64,000 nt of DNA from contig AP025576.1 of assembly GCA_022845955.1 (NCBI GenBank), positions 6,944,001-7,008,000 of the forward strand, read 5' to 3'. The DNA is from Lachnospiraceae bacterium. Its GTDB lineage: Bacteria > Bacillota > Clostridia > Lachnospirales > Lachnospiraceae. Positions 50,135 through 60,436 of this stretch are shown one piece after another. The notes under the pieces were generated by a model. The model was not told where the DNA came from, did not search any database, and worked only from the letters and a program-made list of their open reading frames with translations. Position numbers and translations under genes: made by a program. Within the stretch, counting starts at the first letter, position 1. Each line of letters opens with the position of its first letter.

Positions 50135-50497
50135 TCAGTCCTTATCAAAATAGTAATACTCGTAGCTGATACCGTCTTCCGTATATGTTTTGGCATATCC
50201 CCGGGAATTGTTTATCCGTAATTCCATACCGCTCCCTTTTATGGGAACAAGCGTATAGTTCTGGGATACCAGGATCCCTTTCTCCCCTGTTATATAATAT
50301 TCCTCCACGGCATTCTCAATTACCTTCCTTTTTGCCCCGGATTCATTGATCAGTTTCAGGGAAACTGTTGTGGAGGTGGTCATCATCAGAATACCCAGCA
50401 TAAGGATAGAAAAAGCTACTACTACAGATACAATAGAGGTACCCTTTGTATCCTCTACCGCTTTTTTGTATTTTATTATGATTTTACAAATATCCAT
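50135..50497 (-). CDS. Minor pilin, PilV/GspI-like, without the +5 Glu
   Basis: 120 residues. Charged N-terminus, then EDTKG-TSIVSVVVAFSILMLGILM: a Gly followed by a pilin-like helix, but the expected Glu at +5 is replaced by Val. Lacking that Glu, it recalls GspK-like tip pilins, though it is far smaller. The start overlaps the upstream gene by 23 bases and has AAAGGAGG. Confidence 0.7.
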   Translation of the reverse strand: MDICKIIIKYKKAVEDTKGTSIVSVVVAFSILMLGILMMTTSTTVSLKLINESGAKRKVIENAVEEYYITGEKGILVSQNYTLVPIKGSGMELRINNSRGYAKTYTEDGISYEYYYFDKD

Positions 50498-51084
50498 TTT
50501 GTAGCCTCCTCCTTTATAACAAGAAGCTTATATTTTTGCCGGATGTGGTAGCTGTCATTTCCTTTGCTGCAGGTAACTGTCGTATAAAGAAACAGATCGC
50601 CATATTTTAATGCTTCCTCTGACTCCTCTTTCCTCTTATTCCATTCATCCGCATCCAAACCGGTTTCATTACCATAATAAACCTTTATAGTAATATCATA
50701 TCCGCGTATGGTATCTTTTACCGCTTTTCCATTATCAAACTGGGGCTGGAATTCCCATACCATGCCTTCCTTCCCTGTATACCAGCAGAAATCAAAAGCG
50801 GTGTCACTGAGAAGCAAAGCTTTGACATCTTCCTGGAATTGAGTAACCCGGGTGGTATCCGTCAAATCCTTTGCCATCATTTCGCTGAAGCTTTCCGCAG
50901 CAATGCGGCAGCGGGTAAGGGCGGCATTTTTCTTCAGGGATCCGGTTACTGCGGATACGGACAGAAGGAGGGCAAGGGAAAGCGCCGTGAAAAGAAACAT
51001 AAGGCAAACCACAACAATCATGGCATCTCCCTTTTTATTTATCCGTTTGCTCCCGGCATTCCTCTTTCTTTTCTTATCCCACAT
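50476..51084 (-). CDS. Minor pilin-like protein, PilX-type
   Basis: 202 residues. Basic N-terminus, NKKG-DAMIVVVCLMFLFTALSLALL membrane helix, then a mixed domain (IAAESFSEMMAKDLTDTTR, FCWYTGKEGMVWEFQPQ). The G-D-A-M-I-V start has no Glu at +5; this and the place in the operon recall PilX, which usually begins GxxLVxxLvfL. Start ATG 51084 has AAGGAGG and overlaps the giant gene's end by 11 bases. Confidence 0.7.
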   Translation of the reverse strand: MWDKKRKRNAGSKRINKKGDAMIVVVCLMFLFTALSLALLLSVSAVTGSLKKNAALTRCRIAAESFSEMMAKDLTDTTRVTQFQEDVKALLLSDTAFDFCWYTGKEGMVWEFQPQFDNGKAVKDTIRGYDITIKVYYGNETGLDADEWNKRKEESEEALKYGDLFLYTTVTCSKGNDSYHIRQKYKLLVIKEEATKWIFVKS

Positions 51085-54000
51085 GGCCCGGCTCCTCCTT
51101 CTTTATTCCGTCTGCCGGCCCGTTTCCGTTGCCGGCATAGGAGCCGGGGAGAGCCGCAGTTTGTGTATATATCTGCGGTTTCGGTTCTTCCCCCCGGGGC
51201 TCTGTCTGGTGATCGTACTCCATACGGCCTTCAGGATCCGTATGGCTCCGGGATGCCGTATGACTCTGGGACTCCGTATAACTCTGGGACTCTGTCTGAC
51301 TTTCATACTCTGTCCGGTTCTGGGACTCTGACTCGCTTTCAGGCGCCGTATGGCTTTCTGTAGATGCTTCCGTTTCGGTGCCGGTTTCGATGCCAGTGTC
51401 GGTTTCGGTGCCGGTTTCCGTTTCTTTTTCCGGAGCCGTTCCTGTGCTTGTATGGGACTCGGATTCCTGTTCTTCCTCCATGCCGGTTTCAGTCTCGATT
51501 GAGTTGTCCGATACAGAATCCGGTTTTTCTTTAGCAGGCAGGCTGTTACCCGATAAGGTGTTTTTTCCATTGACAAAAGCTGTCGTAGTATCGTCTTTAC
51601 GAAGTATTACCGGAACTTTGCCGTCTTGTACTGTAAATATTGGTTCACCGCCAAGTTCACCGCTATTCCATGATCCTAGAATTTCATCCAACGTTTTGTC
51701 GGTTTCCCCCTTTTCCCATGACAGTGATTCCGGTTTATCCTGCTCCCCTGTACGAACAAAGAACACGGTGTCTGAATTCGCACGGGCACTGTCTGCCCCG
51801 AAGGTTTGTTGTACCGAAATCGCTGAAGTAAACAGATATTGGAATTCCTCCCCTGCCTTCGTACCATAGACTTTGTTGATATCCGGCAGGATAAGGCTGC
51901 ACCTGAATGTATTAACTCCATCCTTTCCGTTATTAACAATCCTGAGTCTAGCCGAATGCTTTGACACAGAATTCTCCCACGGCCATGCAGTTTCGAAGGT
52001 AATCGAATCCAGGTTTCCTTCATAGACATTATCCTGTTTCTTTTGCATGGTTATCTCTGTATTATCTGTTTTAACTACAGGGATATTTCCTCCCTCAAAA
52101 TCGATGGAAATAGTATGGCTGTTCCCTGATAAATCTTTGATTGCAACGAGGCAGGTTCCTTCCTCATATTTCCAGTCCCACAAGAATGTTTCCCGGAAAA
52201 CAGAATGCACTCCGATATTCTCTTCCGTATCTTCTCTCACTAATGAAACAACATCCGGTTTCACTTTCGGAAGCTGCACAATCTGATAACCGGACCATAC
52301 GGAACTGATGCTTTCCTCCTGCGCAGCCCTGTACCGGGTAACCAGATATTTCCCGGCAAGTTCTGTACTCCAGCCTGTTAAATTGTCTTTATGTAATGCA
52401 AATGTAACCGTGTCCGATAATGCCTGTGATACTACAACACACGGCTGATCCGTATTCGGAGCCAGCGGCTGGACGGTTATTGCCCCGTTTTCATCCAGGA
52501 AATCGGGATTTATGGTTCCGTCTTTCCTAATAAAATCATTTCCTTCATAGCTTTCAGCATAAACGGCAGCTTCCAGTTTATACTCACCGGAAAGTCCACT
52601 GCCTTGAAGGACATATTTCATGGAAAGCTTATCAAAAGCGTCCTCTGGATATTCGGATCCGCCGGTAATCTTTCCGCCGTTTTCATCTGTCAGCTCCGTC
52701 ATTATACCTGCGGGCAATTCCAGGCGCTCCGGTATCTTCACCCTGTAATGCGGGCCTTCTGCGGAATCGCGGTATTCCTCATTTCCATCCGTGGCTGCCG
52801 CATTGACATACAGTTCCACTTCCCAGCCGCTGAAAGGTTCCAGGCTAACGTTTTCTTCTTTGTTTTCACTATAGTTTTTATCATATCCGGGGTCATATGG
52901 ACCGGGCGCTTTTTTTCTTACGGAAAGAGAGACTTTATATCCTGCAAGCTTTCCTGAAGTATCGTTGAGCATCTCCACGGAAGCATCGCCATAAGCCTTT
53001 TTCAGCTTCTCCTCCAGCTCCTGCGTCTCTTTCTTTTCAGCCTCCCCGCAGGAAACCTGGGCATACAGCCTGTATTCCTTCAGATAGCTGCGCTGCGGTT
53101 CGTCTAATATACGGTTCCAGTAAATATCGTAATTCAGTTCGTCCTGTGACGTAAGCTGTACGGTTCCCCAGGTAATCACGGGAAGCTTCCTGTCATATTC
53201 CCTTACGGATTTACTGTACAGTTTATCAACTACCTGCCTTGTCCCGCCAAAAGAATCCGTTATCTCCTTCTGAATACCCAGCCTGGTAACCTCCAGGCGC
53301 ACGGTCTTATAATTATCCTCCCAGCCGGATCCGGTTATGGTAAGGCTTGTCTGTTCTGTTTCCTTCAGGCTTTCCAGACAAACCTCACTGTTATCTTCCC
53401 GGATTCCCATCAGTTTTACCTGATATCCGGCACCGCCGTTTCTTTGTCTGCCGTCCCAGCGGAAGGTTGTTGTATCACCGTTTTGTTCGTATTCCTCTGA
53501 AATAACCGGAGCAGGCTGTTTTAAGTCATTTAACTTAATGGTTTGTTCCGCATATTGCTTCGATGAAGCAGCCGGATCCTTCAGATAAAATCTGGTATAC
53601 ACATTATATAATGGCTCTCCGTCACTGCGGGCGCCGGCACGTTCTATCACATACCCGCTGTTAATCTTATATTTGTTCTTCGTTTTTGTATTTCCACTCC
53701 TATCCATCAAAGTAAAAGTTCCAGCCTTGGTAAGATAGGTACTATTGGGAACCAGCTGCTCCGCTGTAAGCGGCTGTTCGTTCAATGGTTTCCTGCTTCC
53801 CAGGTAACAGACGGCTGTTTCCGACGGATTTCCGTCTGCCCCTGTCAACATGTTTCCTGATGCATAGGCATATGTCCTGACCTTGATGTTATCCATTTCC
53901 GGACACAGGCCTTCTGCCTGGTACTCTGCCAGTAACAGGTTCACGTCTGAAATACTGCCCGATGTTATTTCTTCCCTGGCCCTTCCGGAAACCGTATCGC

Positions 54001-57000
54001 TGCTTCCTGCAGCGACTTCTGCACCAAGCTGGGGATCGAACATAACCAGTTCCGTCCGATACAGGGTACTGCGTCCTTCCGTCAAACTCTTAAAAAGCGT
54101 ATCATAACCCAGGGTATCCGGAGAGGTTCCGGTCAAATAAGGCGTTCCCCCATCCAGGCTGATTTCCGCTATCTGGTCTTTCAGATAGTCCCCGGTTATC
54201 ATCCATTGCTCCATGGTAACCACGGGAGACTTTAAGTATTTGTTTTCCTCCTCTGGAAGCATTTGGAATCCTATCTGCGACTTTTCCTCCCCGCCAAATG
54301 GGATATCCTTGATTTCCATAACCACTTCGTCGTTTTTCATTTGGAATTCTGTACTTAAAAAGCTTGCTTTTTCCTCCCAGGTATCACCTGTCTGGAGGGT
54401 AATAACCAGTCTGCAACCGGCAAATCCGGTCCCTGCTTTGTAGGCCTGCGCATTTTCCAAATGCAGAAAACAGGTATCCGCCGCACTGTCTTGTTTTTCC
54501 AGATAGATTACCGGTGCAGGCAGCATAGGCTGTACTTTTATATAGGTATTGTTATTTTCATCCGCATAATATACCTCATCCGAGTCATATTCTTCCCCGA
54601 AAATACTCTTGGCCCTGACAGAGATCCGCAGATACAATCCGGCCCAGTCCATAGAAGGGGTGATAACTGTGTTTGTCCCCATAGGGATGTATGCACTGCT
54701 TCCTTTGCCTTCCACCTTACTGCTTTCCTTCATTTCGGTGTACAAAACCGCCTTTACTTCATACCCATAGGCTTCGTCCCTAGAATCCCAGGATATATGA
54801 TACTCGCTGTTTTCCAGCTTCACCTGCAATCCCTGCGGCGGGTTCAGTTTTTCCCTGACTCTGTTTTTCCAATGGAGCTGATCATCAATCCGCAGATATA
54901 ATTCTTTGCCGGCTTCGCTCCAGGTACACGGATTTTCAGACATATCCCGGATGAAAGGCACATTGTCGAACCTGCTCTTCCTATAGGCATTCCAGCTGTC
55001 CGCATTCGGGTTTTTCTTTACATACAGGGGTTCTGCAATCCCTCTTTTCTGCGCTTCTTCCGGAGGCATTTGCGTGTTATCCACATAGATATCCCATATG
55101 GAGTAATAATTCAGGGCCTGAAACGCCGCTTCCTCATATCCGTTTAGATGGATCGTAATGGATTCCACTTTTTCATTCCGCCATCCCTGCGAATCCTTCA
55201 GGGATACCCTTTCGCAATCCTCCAAGGATGCTCCCGCGTTTTTGTTTCCCCCGGCTTTTCCCTTCCAAAAATCGCTTCCGTCAGCCGGTTTGAGATCTAC
55301 GGTTTCTCCGCCTTCATAAGCTACGGTAAGGGTAAATTGAACCGTCCTTTCGCTGTCCTGTTCCCGGAACCAGGAAATACGCAGATATTCCGTGTTAATA
55401 GCGGTATCTTTTCCGTCCTTATCCTTAAAGGTAAGCTTTACACTTGCATCTGCGCTTTTTTTGAGTACTCCCCTGGTCCGGTTATCATTATCCGCAATGT
55501 TTGCCGCATTGTCAGCCGTTGTCCCGGGATCGGGATACAGGGTAACCGCCATGGTATTTCCGTCAAAGGAAGCAGGCTGCGTAAAATAATAGTTATTATC
55601 GAAAGCGGCAGGACGCAGGGAATCGGAAGCCACCGGATTTTTTAAATCCGACACATTGATGCATTCCGATATCTTCAAATACTTGTCCGCTTCAAAGGTT
55701 CCCTGTTCCTCTTCTGCTGTTTCACCCAGAATGCCATGCATGGTATCTTTTTGGTTTACCGGCTCTCCGTAATTCCGGCAGTCATTTACGGAAATCTCTC
55801 CCCCGTTTGCTTTCCCGTCCAATACGCCGATAATTCCGCCTGTAACAGATGCATTTCCATCAAGATCAGCCGTATTCACACAATTGCGGATTAAAAGGGT
55901 TCCGTTGGCAATCCCTGAGATCCTGCCTGCCACGCCGGCCGCATGCTTCCCGGATACTGTCCCATGATTTACGCAATTTTCCACTTGTAGGGTAATCCGG
56001 CCATCCGTCTGGTCCACGATGCCGATAATACCTGCCGTATTATGATCCCCTGTTATGATACCGTTATTTTCACAGCCGGTTATGACGGATTCCCCGGAAA
56101 CCAGTCCCACAATTCCACCGGCTCCCGTAAAGTCCGTCCCTGCTGCCTGTACATTCCCGGAAAACGTACAATTCGTTATATTTCCCTGGTTTTCTCCCGA
56201 GATACCGCCGACAGCGCCGGAACCGGAAGATATAAGAATCTCCCCTTCCGCTTCTCCCGCATCTATGCTTCCTCTGTTGACACCGGCAATACCGCCAGCC
56301 CGGTACACATTTCCGGATATCTCCACATCGGCATCGGCCCCGCTGACAGTGCCGGCATTAAAACCGGCGATTCCGCCTGTACAGCCATTCTCTGTCCTCA
56401 CGCTTCCTTTCATTGTCAGAGAAAAGGGGTGATCACCGGTGGAAGTACTGATTTGTCCAAAGTTTTCAGCCGCCAGACCTCCTGCCATCCGGCTGCCGGT
56501 TACAGTCCCGGATACCGTACAGTCCATAATTTTTCCTTCTGCGGTATTCTTCCCTGTAATACCGCCGGCATAGAGTCCCTGGGATGTATCCGGCAATTTT
56601 GCCTGGCAACGGATAACCGTACCGGCATTCACTTCCGTCAGATTTCCGTAATAAGTGGTTCCCAGAGCCTGAGCGGTCACAGCACCTTCATTGATACAGT
56701 TATCTATGGTCACCTTGTTTTGCGCCATACCAATGATTCCGCCGGTATAGGAATAATTGACCGGATCTCCATCGCTGCGGATATAAGGGGTACCCTTTTC
56801 ATCATAGGCGAGTACAGCCTGTGTCAGGCCGGCTGCATTCCGGCTGTTTAAAGATGTGAAGTCGGTAGAAGAAATATTTCCTTCCGAATACACCGAAGCC
56901 CGGTTCACCAGGCCGCGCAGTTCCAGATGGGTATCCCGGGCATTATATCCGATAATACCCCCGATCATTACACCGCCGCTGACTTTCCCCACGCCATTGC

Positions 57001-60000
57001 TATGTGTTCCCTTCCCGGTATTTGCCGTCGTCTCGCCGGCATCGCCTGTGGTATCTACAAGATACAGTTTACCGGCTCCCGAAAGATTCCCGGTATCCTT
57101 TTCCCATTGGAGGACAGCTTTTACCGCACCTGTCAGATCTTTTCCATAAGTACCTGCAATATCAGCCAGGACTTCCGCTTCCTTCCGGATACGTTCCCGC
57201 CTCTGGGCGGAATCTCCCGGTACATATAAAATACGGTTGTAGCCGATATATCCTCCTGCTATTCCGCCCACTATTTTGGAATTTCCATTATGTATGGCCG
57301 TTACTTTTCCCATCTGGTTTCCGGTCCGGCACTGGAGATACCAGTCCTGGCCTTCCGCATTATCCATAGCGGCCAAATTCCCTCCTATCAGACCTCCCAC
57401 ATACCATAAACCCGATACACAATCCGGTTCCGCCTGAAGCAGCTTATCCGCAGACGCTTCCTCTGTCCCGGAAAAAACGGTATCCGATACATTGCATCCG
57501 ATCAGACCGCCCACAAAGGCATCCCCGTCCACATAACCGCCTTTCCTGTTATATTTGCTCAGATCCAGGACACCATCCGCATCGTTATAGCCAATCAGGC
57601 CGCCGACATAGTTGGTGCCTACAACAATATCCCCGTTTGTTTTTCCAGAAGCCGCCTTCACCAAACCATTGTTATAACCGGCCAGACCTCCGGTGCATCC
57701 TTCCGTATCGTAATTGATCCAATTCCGGATCGCCGCTATTTGTGTTTCCCCATCTGCAACCGTAAGATCTTTCGTACTGGTACAATCCACCAGCTTTCCT
57801 GTATTAAAACCGGTTATTCCGCCCGCATATCCCACAAAAGAAACCACAATCCCTTTATTCATCCAGTTTTGGACGATTCTGGCTTCCTCATAGCTTTCCA
57901 ATGGTTCCCGGCTGTTATCCAGGGAAGCATTTGCCCCAAGAATACCTCCTGCATATTCATAGGCAATAATATCCGTTTTATTTTCTGCGCCTTTACCATC
58001 CAGAATCATATTTCCCATGCTTGCGTCATATTCCAGATAGCCGGCAATACCGCCTACATATTTATGACCTTTCAGGGTTCCTCCTTTGGTCGTGCAATTT
58101 TCCAGGGTACTTCCTGCCGTACCATATCCGACAATTCCCCCCATATAATCGCCGACAAAGTCATCTTCTCCTGCAAAATCACTGGTTTCCATCGCATAAA
58201 AATCTTTGTTCCCCAGTGTACTTTCACAGTTCCTCAGGCTAGCCCCATACGAATAGCCCACAATTCCTCCCAGATAAACAGACGTTTTCTTCTTGCCCAG
58301 ATAACCGGTGACAGACCCTTTATTTGTACATTCCTGAATCACGCTGCCGGCAGCGGTCAGCTTGTCGTTTCCAAAACAGGATGCCCCAATAATGCCGCCC
58401 ACATAAGAATTCCCGGTAACCGGAACCTCGTTATGCAGCTGTATATAACCCTTCAGCTGCTGGCCTCTGCCGTCCGTTGTAAGATATGTCTCATCTACTT
58501 TGTCCGTATCCAGCAGAAAAAGATCCCCTCCTGTAATTCCTCCCACGAACTGCAATCCATTGACATAGCTCGCTTCTGCCAGTTCGTCCTGCGTCATGGC
58601 CGACATCTCTTCGCTCCGTTTTACGGCAATGCGGGATATGGATCCCAGGTTGACTCCGCAGACCGTGCCTACATAATTCTGTCCTTCCACTTTCACATCG
58701 TAAAAATCCACATTGGAAATCTGACCCTCATTCCATCGGAAAAGGCCCAGTGCATAATTTTTTACCTGTTTATAATCGGATACCTTTGCCGTTTTTTCTT
58801 CATACAAAGTCAGACCGCGGATTTGATAATTTCCCGGTAAAATACCCTTTCCGGCAGAATAACTGCTGTTTTTATGTAAGACAGGGGTTGACGGGAACGG
58901 CATTCCGTCCGCATTGCTTAGCTGGGTACTGTACGGCGCCTCCGGATTAACCTGCCATTCTCCCTGCGGCCGTGAAGTATCATAAAGCTGGTAACGGCCC
59001 ACGAGGCCGTCCGTTCCGCCCCAGCCGATATCTGCCGTCTGGCTGTAGCTTACCTTTGTCTGCTCCCCGCTGCCGGGAGAGCCGGCAAGCCCATGAAAAA
59101 TTTCGGTATAGCGCATATTATATAAATGACGGGCATTCTGTATTTCATATGTTATGTTCTTATTGGCGGATTCCTTCTTTTTCCCCATAAACGGGTTTTG
59201 TCCCGTGTTGGTGGTTTTGGTGTTTGCATTATGAAGATCCACGCCCGCGCAGGCCTGGACATAGATGCTTTCCGTATCAAAAGGGATTCCAAAGGACGCA
59301 TCATCCGCTCCCATAAAACGGAGAATACCGGTAGTATTTACATAAAAACCGGAATCCAGAAGGGTCTGGTAGCTTTCCTTTCCCTCCACCGTATTCGCAT
59401 ATTTTTCATCCAATATTTCCGAAGCCTGCAAATCCACCGCATCCAGTACAATACAGATTTCTTTGCTTTGGTTAACGGTTATCTGAAGCGGATATTCCTC
59501 AGGAATTTCCTCATCCCCGTTTTCATTGAATTTTGCCACCTTAACCATAGCGGTATGGGTGGTCGCCGTATTATTGTCATTATCTCCCAGATCACTTCCC
59601 TTGATATAAAAAGAAAGCCGTTTTTTATGTGCGGCATCATATACTTCGAAGCCATAATTATATTTCAGCATAAACCGTTCATATTTTGGGGACAGTTTCA
59701 GACGGAGGACAAGCATTTCTTCGTTATCCAGAGACGCTTTCTGGAAAGAAGGCTTACCATAGCTTTCTAAAGGGGCCTGTTCGGAAAGCACCGTATCATA
59801 ATATCCCAGCAGTTGTTTTTTACGAAGTCCTTCGTCTTCACGGATACGGGAATTTATCCCCATTGTCACGCCGTCCGATCCGTCATCCTCCGAATAATTA
59901 AAAGAAGTAACCCGATCCGAATAGCTCAGGGAATAAACCGCGCCCTCCCCCGGATCGAATTCCAGCCGGATTGCTGCTTCAAATATTTTCTGGTCATAGA

Positions 60001-60391
60001 CATAATTACATAAAAGCTGATAAAGGCGGTTCCCTTCCAGGTTATCTTTTTCATCCGCCCTGATATCCAGATAGTAAAGGGTTCTGGAAGCGTCATAATC
60101 CCGGACCAGCCCGGAACCTGCACCGCCGTTTTCCACATATGCAAGCAATTCCTGTGTATTGCCGGCTGCCGCTTCCTGGGCAAGCGCCGCCTGCGCAGCG
60201 ATAAACAGCGTCTGCGCGTATTCATTGTTCTTTTTATATATAGAATTGCGGTTCCAGGAGGCGATACCCATTACTGCACCGGTGAGAAGGATTGTCAGGA
60301 TGACCAGGGTGACGATGACCTCTACCAGGGTGAAGCCGGAGGTATTCTTTTGTTTTAATTGTTTAAATAAACTTTCTTTATCCGATTTCAT
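51074..60391 (-). CDS. Giant prepilin-like adhesin (3105 residues) with GLUG-like repeats
   Basis: Residues 1-18 are a prepilin leader (KNTSG before the cut), then FTLVEVIVTLVILTILLTGA with Glu at +5, so the protein should enter the pilus pathway. Residues about 30-560 form a pilin-like stalk and head. About 560-1560 carry many GLUG-like units of the type YVGGIIGxNxG, with C/N-rich turns (for example AGGITGFNTGKLVDCTS, GGLAGYNNGLVK). About 1600-1770 look like a discoidin (F5/8C) domain. About 1840-2900 contain repeated Fn3-like strands. About 2940-3040 are Ser/Thr/Glu-rich. No LPXTG or membrane anchor at the C-terminus. Its role as a tip adhesin is inferred. AAGGATT precedes the ATG; the 3' end overlaps the next gene. 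Confidence 0.9.
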   Translation of the reverse strand: MKSDKESLFKQLKQKNTSGFTLVEVIVTLVILTILLTGAVMGIASWNRNSIYKKNNEYAQTLFIAAQAALAQEAAAGNTQELLAYVENGGAGSGLVRDYDASRTLYYLDIRADEKDNLEGNRLYQLLCNYVYDQKIFEAAIRLEFDPGEGAVYSLSYSDRVTSFNYSEDDGSDGVTMGINSRIREDEGLRKKQLLGYYDTVLSEQAPLESYGKPSFQKASLDNEEMLVLRLKLSPKYERFMLKYNYGFEVYDAAHKKRLSFYIKGSDLGDNDNNTATTHTAMVKVAKFNENGDEEIPEEYPLQITVNQSKEICIVLDAVDLQASEILDEKYANTVEGKESYQTLLDSGFYVNTTGILRFMGADDASFGIPFDTESIYVQACAGVDLHNANTKTTNTGQNPFMGKKKESANKNITYEIQNARHLYNMRYTEIFHGLAGSPGSGEQTKVSYSQTADIGWGGTDGLVGRYQLYDTSRPQGEWQVNPEAPYSTQLSNADGMPFPSTPVLHKNSSYSAGKGILPGNYQIRGLTLYEEKTAKVSDYKQVKNYALGLFRWNEGQISNVDFYDVKVEGQNYVGTVCGVNLGSISRIAVKRSEEMSAMTQDELAEASYVNGLQFVGGITGGDLFLLDTDKVDETYLTTDGRGQQLKGYIQLHNEVPVTGNSYVGGIIGASCFGNDKLTAAGSVIQECTNKGSVTGYLGKKKTSVYLGGIVGYSYGASLRNCESTLGNKDFYAMETSDFAGEDDFVGDYMGGIVGYGTAGSTLENCTTKGGTLKGHKYVGGIAGYLEYDASMGNMILDGKGAENKTDIIAYEYAGGILGANASLDNSREPLESYEEARIVQNWMNKGIVVSFVGYAGGITGFNTGKLVDCTSTKDLTVADGETQIAAIRNWINYDTEGCTGGLAGYNNGLVKAASGKTNGDIVVGTNYVGGLIGYNDADGVLDLSKYNRKGGYVDGDAFVGGLIGCNVSDTVFSGTEEASADKLLQAEPDCVSGLWYVGGLIGGNLAAMDNAEGQDWYLQCRTGNQMGKVTAIHNGNSKIVGGIAGGYIGYNRILYVPGDSAQRRERIRKEAEVLADIAGTYGKDLTGAVKAVLQWEKDTGNLSGAGKLYLVDTTGDAGETTANTGKGTHSNGVGKVSGGVMIGGIIGYNARDTHLELRGLVNRASVYSEGNISSTDFTSLNSRNAAGLTQAVLAYDEKGTPYIRSDGDPVNYSYTGGIIGMAQNKVTIDNCINEGAVTAQALGTTYYGNLTEVNAGTVIRCQAKLPDTSQGLYAGGITGKNTAEGKIMDCTVSGTVTGSRMAGGLAAENFGQISTSTGDHPFSLTMKGSVRTENGCTGGIAGFNAGTVSGADADVEISGNVYRAGGIAGVNRGSIDAGEAEGEILISSGSGAVGGISGENQGNITNCTFSGNVQAAGTDFTGAGGIVGLVSGESVITGCENNGIITGDHNTAGIIGIVDQTDGRITLQVENCVNHGTVSGKHAAGVAGRISGIANGTLLIRNCVNTADLDGNASVTGGIIGVLDGKANGGEISVNDCRNYGEPVNQKDTMHGILGETAEEEQGTFEADKYLKISECINVSDLKNPVASDSLRPAAFDNNYYFTQPASFDGNTMAVTLYPDPGTTADNAANIADNDNRTRGVLKKSADASVKLTFKDKDGKDTAINTEYLRISWFREQDSERTVQFTLTVAYEGGETVDLKPADGSDFWKGKAGGNKNAGASLEDCERVSLKDSQGWRNEKVESITIHLNGYEEAAFQALNYYSIWDIYVDNTQMPPEEAQKRGIAEPLYVKKNPNADSWNAYRKSRFDNVPFIRDMSENPCTWSEAGKELYLRIDDQLHWKNRVREKLNPPQGLQVKLENSEYHISWDSRDEAYGYEVKAVLYTEMKESSKVEGKGSSAYIPMGTNTVITPSMDWAGLYLRISVRAKSIFGEEYDSDEVYYADENNNTYIKVQPMLPAPVIYLEKQDSAADTCFLHLENAQAYKAGTGFAGCRLVITLQTGDTWEEKASFLSTEFQMKNDEVVMEIKDIPFGGEEKSQIGFQMLPEEENKYLKSPVVTMEQWMITGDYLKDQIAEISLDGGTPYLTGTSPDTLGYDTLFKSLTEGRSTLYRTELVMFDPQLGAEVAAGSSDTVSGRAREEITSGSISDVNLLLAEYQAEGLCPEMDNIKVRTYAYASGNMLTGADGNPSETAVCYLGSRKPLNEQPLTAEQLVPNSTYLTKAGTFTLMDRSGNTKTKNKYKINSGYVIERAGARSDGEPLYNVYTRFYLKDPAASSKQYAEQTIKLNDLKQPAPVISEEYEQNGDTTTFRWDGRQRNGGAGYQVKLMGIREDNSEVCLESLKETEQTSLTITGSGWEDNYKTVRLEVTRLGIQKEITDSFGGTRQVVDKLYSKSVREYDRKLPVITWGTVQLTSQDELNYDIYWNRILDEPQRSYLKEYRLYAQVSCGEAEKKETQELEEKLKKAYGDASVEMLNDTSGKLAGYKVSLSVRKKAPGPYDPGYDKNYSENKEENVSLEPFSGWEVELYVNAAATDGNEEYRDSAEGPHYRVKIPERLELPAGIMTELTDENGGKITGGSEYPEDAFDKLSMKYVLQGSGLSGEYKLEAAVYAESYEGNDFIRKDGTINPDFLDENGAITVQPLAPNTDQPCVVVSQALSDTVTFALHKDNLTGWSTELAGKYLVTRYRAAQEESISSVWSGYQIVQLPKVKPDVVSLVREDTEENIGVHSVFRETFLWDWKYEEGTCLVAIKDLSGNSHTISIDFEGGNIPVVKTDNTEITMQKKQDNVYEGNLDSITFETAWPWENSVSKHSARLRIVNNGKDGVNTFRCSLILPDINKVYGTKAGEEFQYLFTSAISVQQTFGADSARANSDTVFFVRTGEQDKPESLSWEKGETDKTLDEILGSWNSGELGGEPIFTVQDGKVPVILRKDDTTTAFVNGKNTLSGNSLPAKEKPDSVSDNSIETETGMEEEQESESHTSTGTAPEKETETGTETDTGIETGTETEASTESHTAPESESESQNRTEYESQTESQSYTESQSHTASRSHTDPEGRMEYDHQTEPRGEEPKPQIYTQTAALPGSYAGNGNGPADGIKKEEPGHVG

Positions 60392-60436
60392 TTTTAATCC
60401 TTAGTTAATCTATATTTATAGTGATTAAACCATCAG

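Noticed and set aside
51103..51576. 157-codon minus-strand frame rich in Arg/Lys/Pro near the giant gene's end
   Set aside because: It is an out-of-frame reading of the Ser/Thr/Glu tail; no ribosome site and strongly biased composition.
57740..58840. 366-codon plus-strand frame inside the giant pilin-like gene
   Set aside because: It runs antisense to clear GLUG-like coding sequence, has no ribosome site and reads as no known family. It is a shadow frame.
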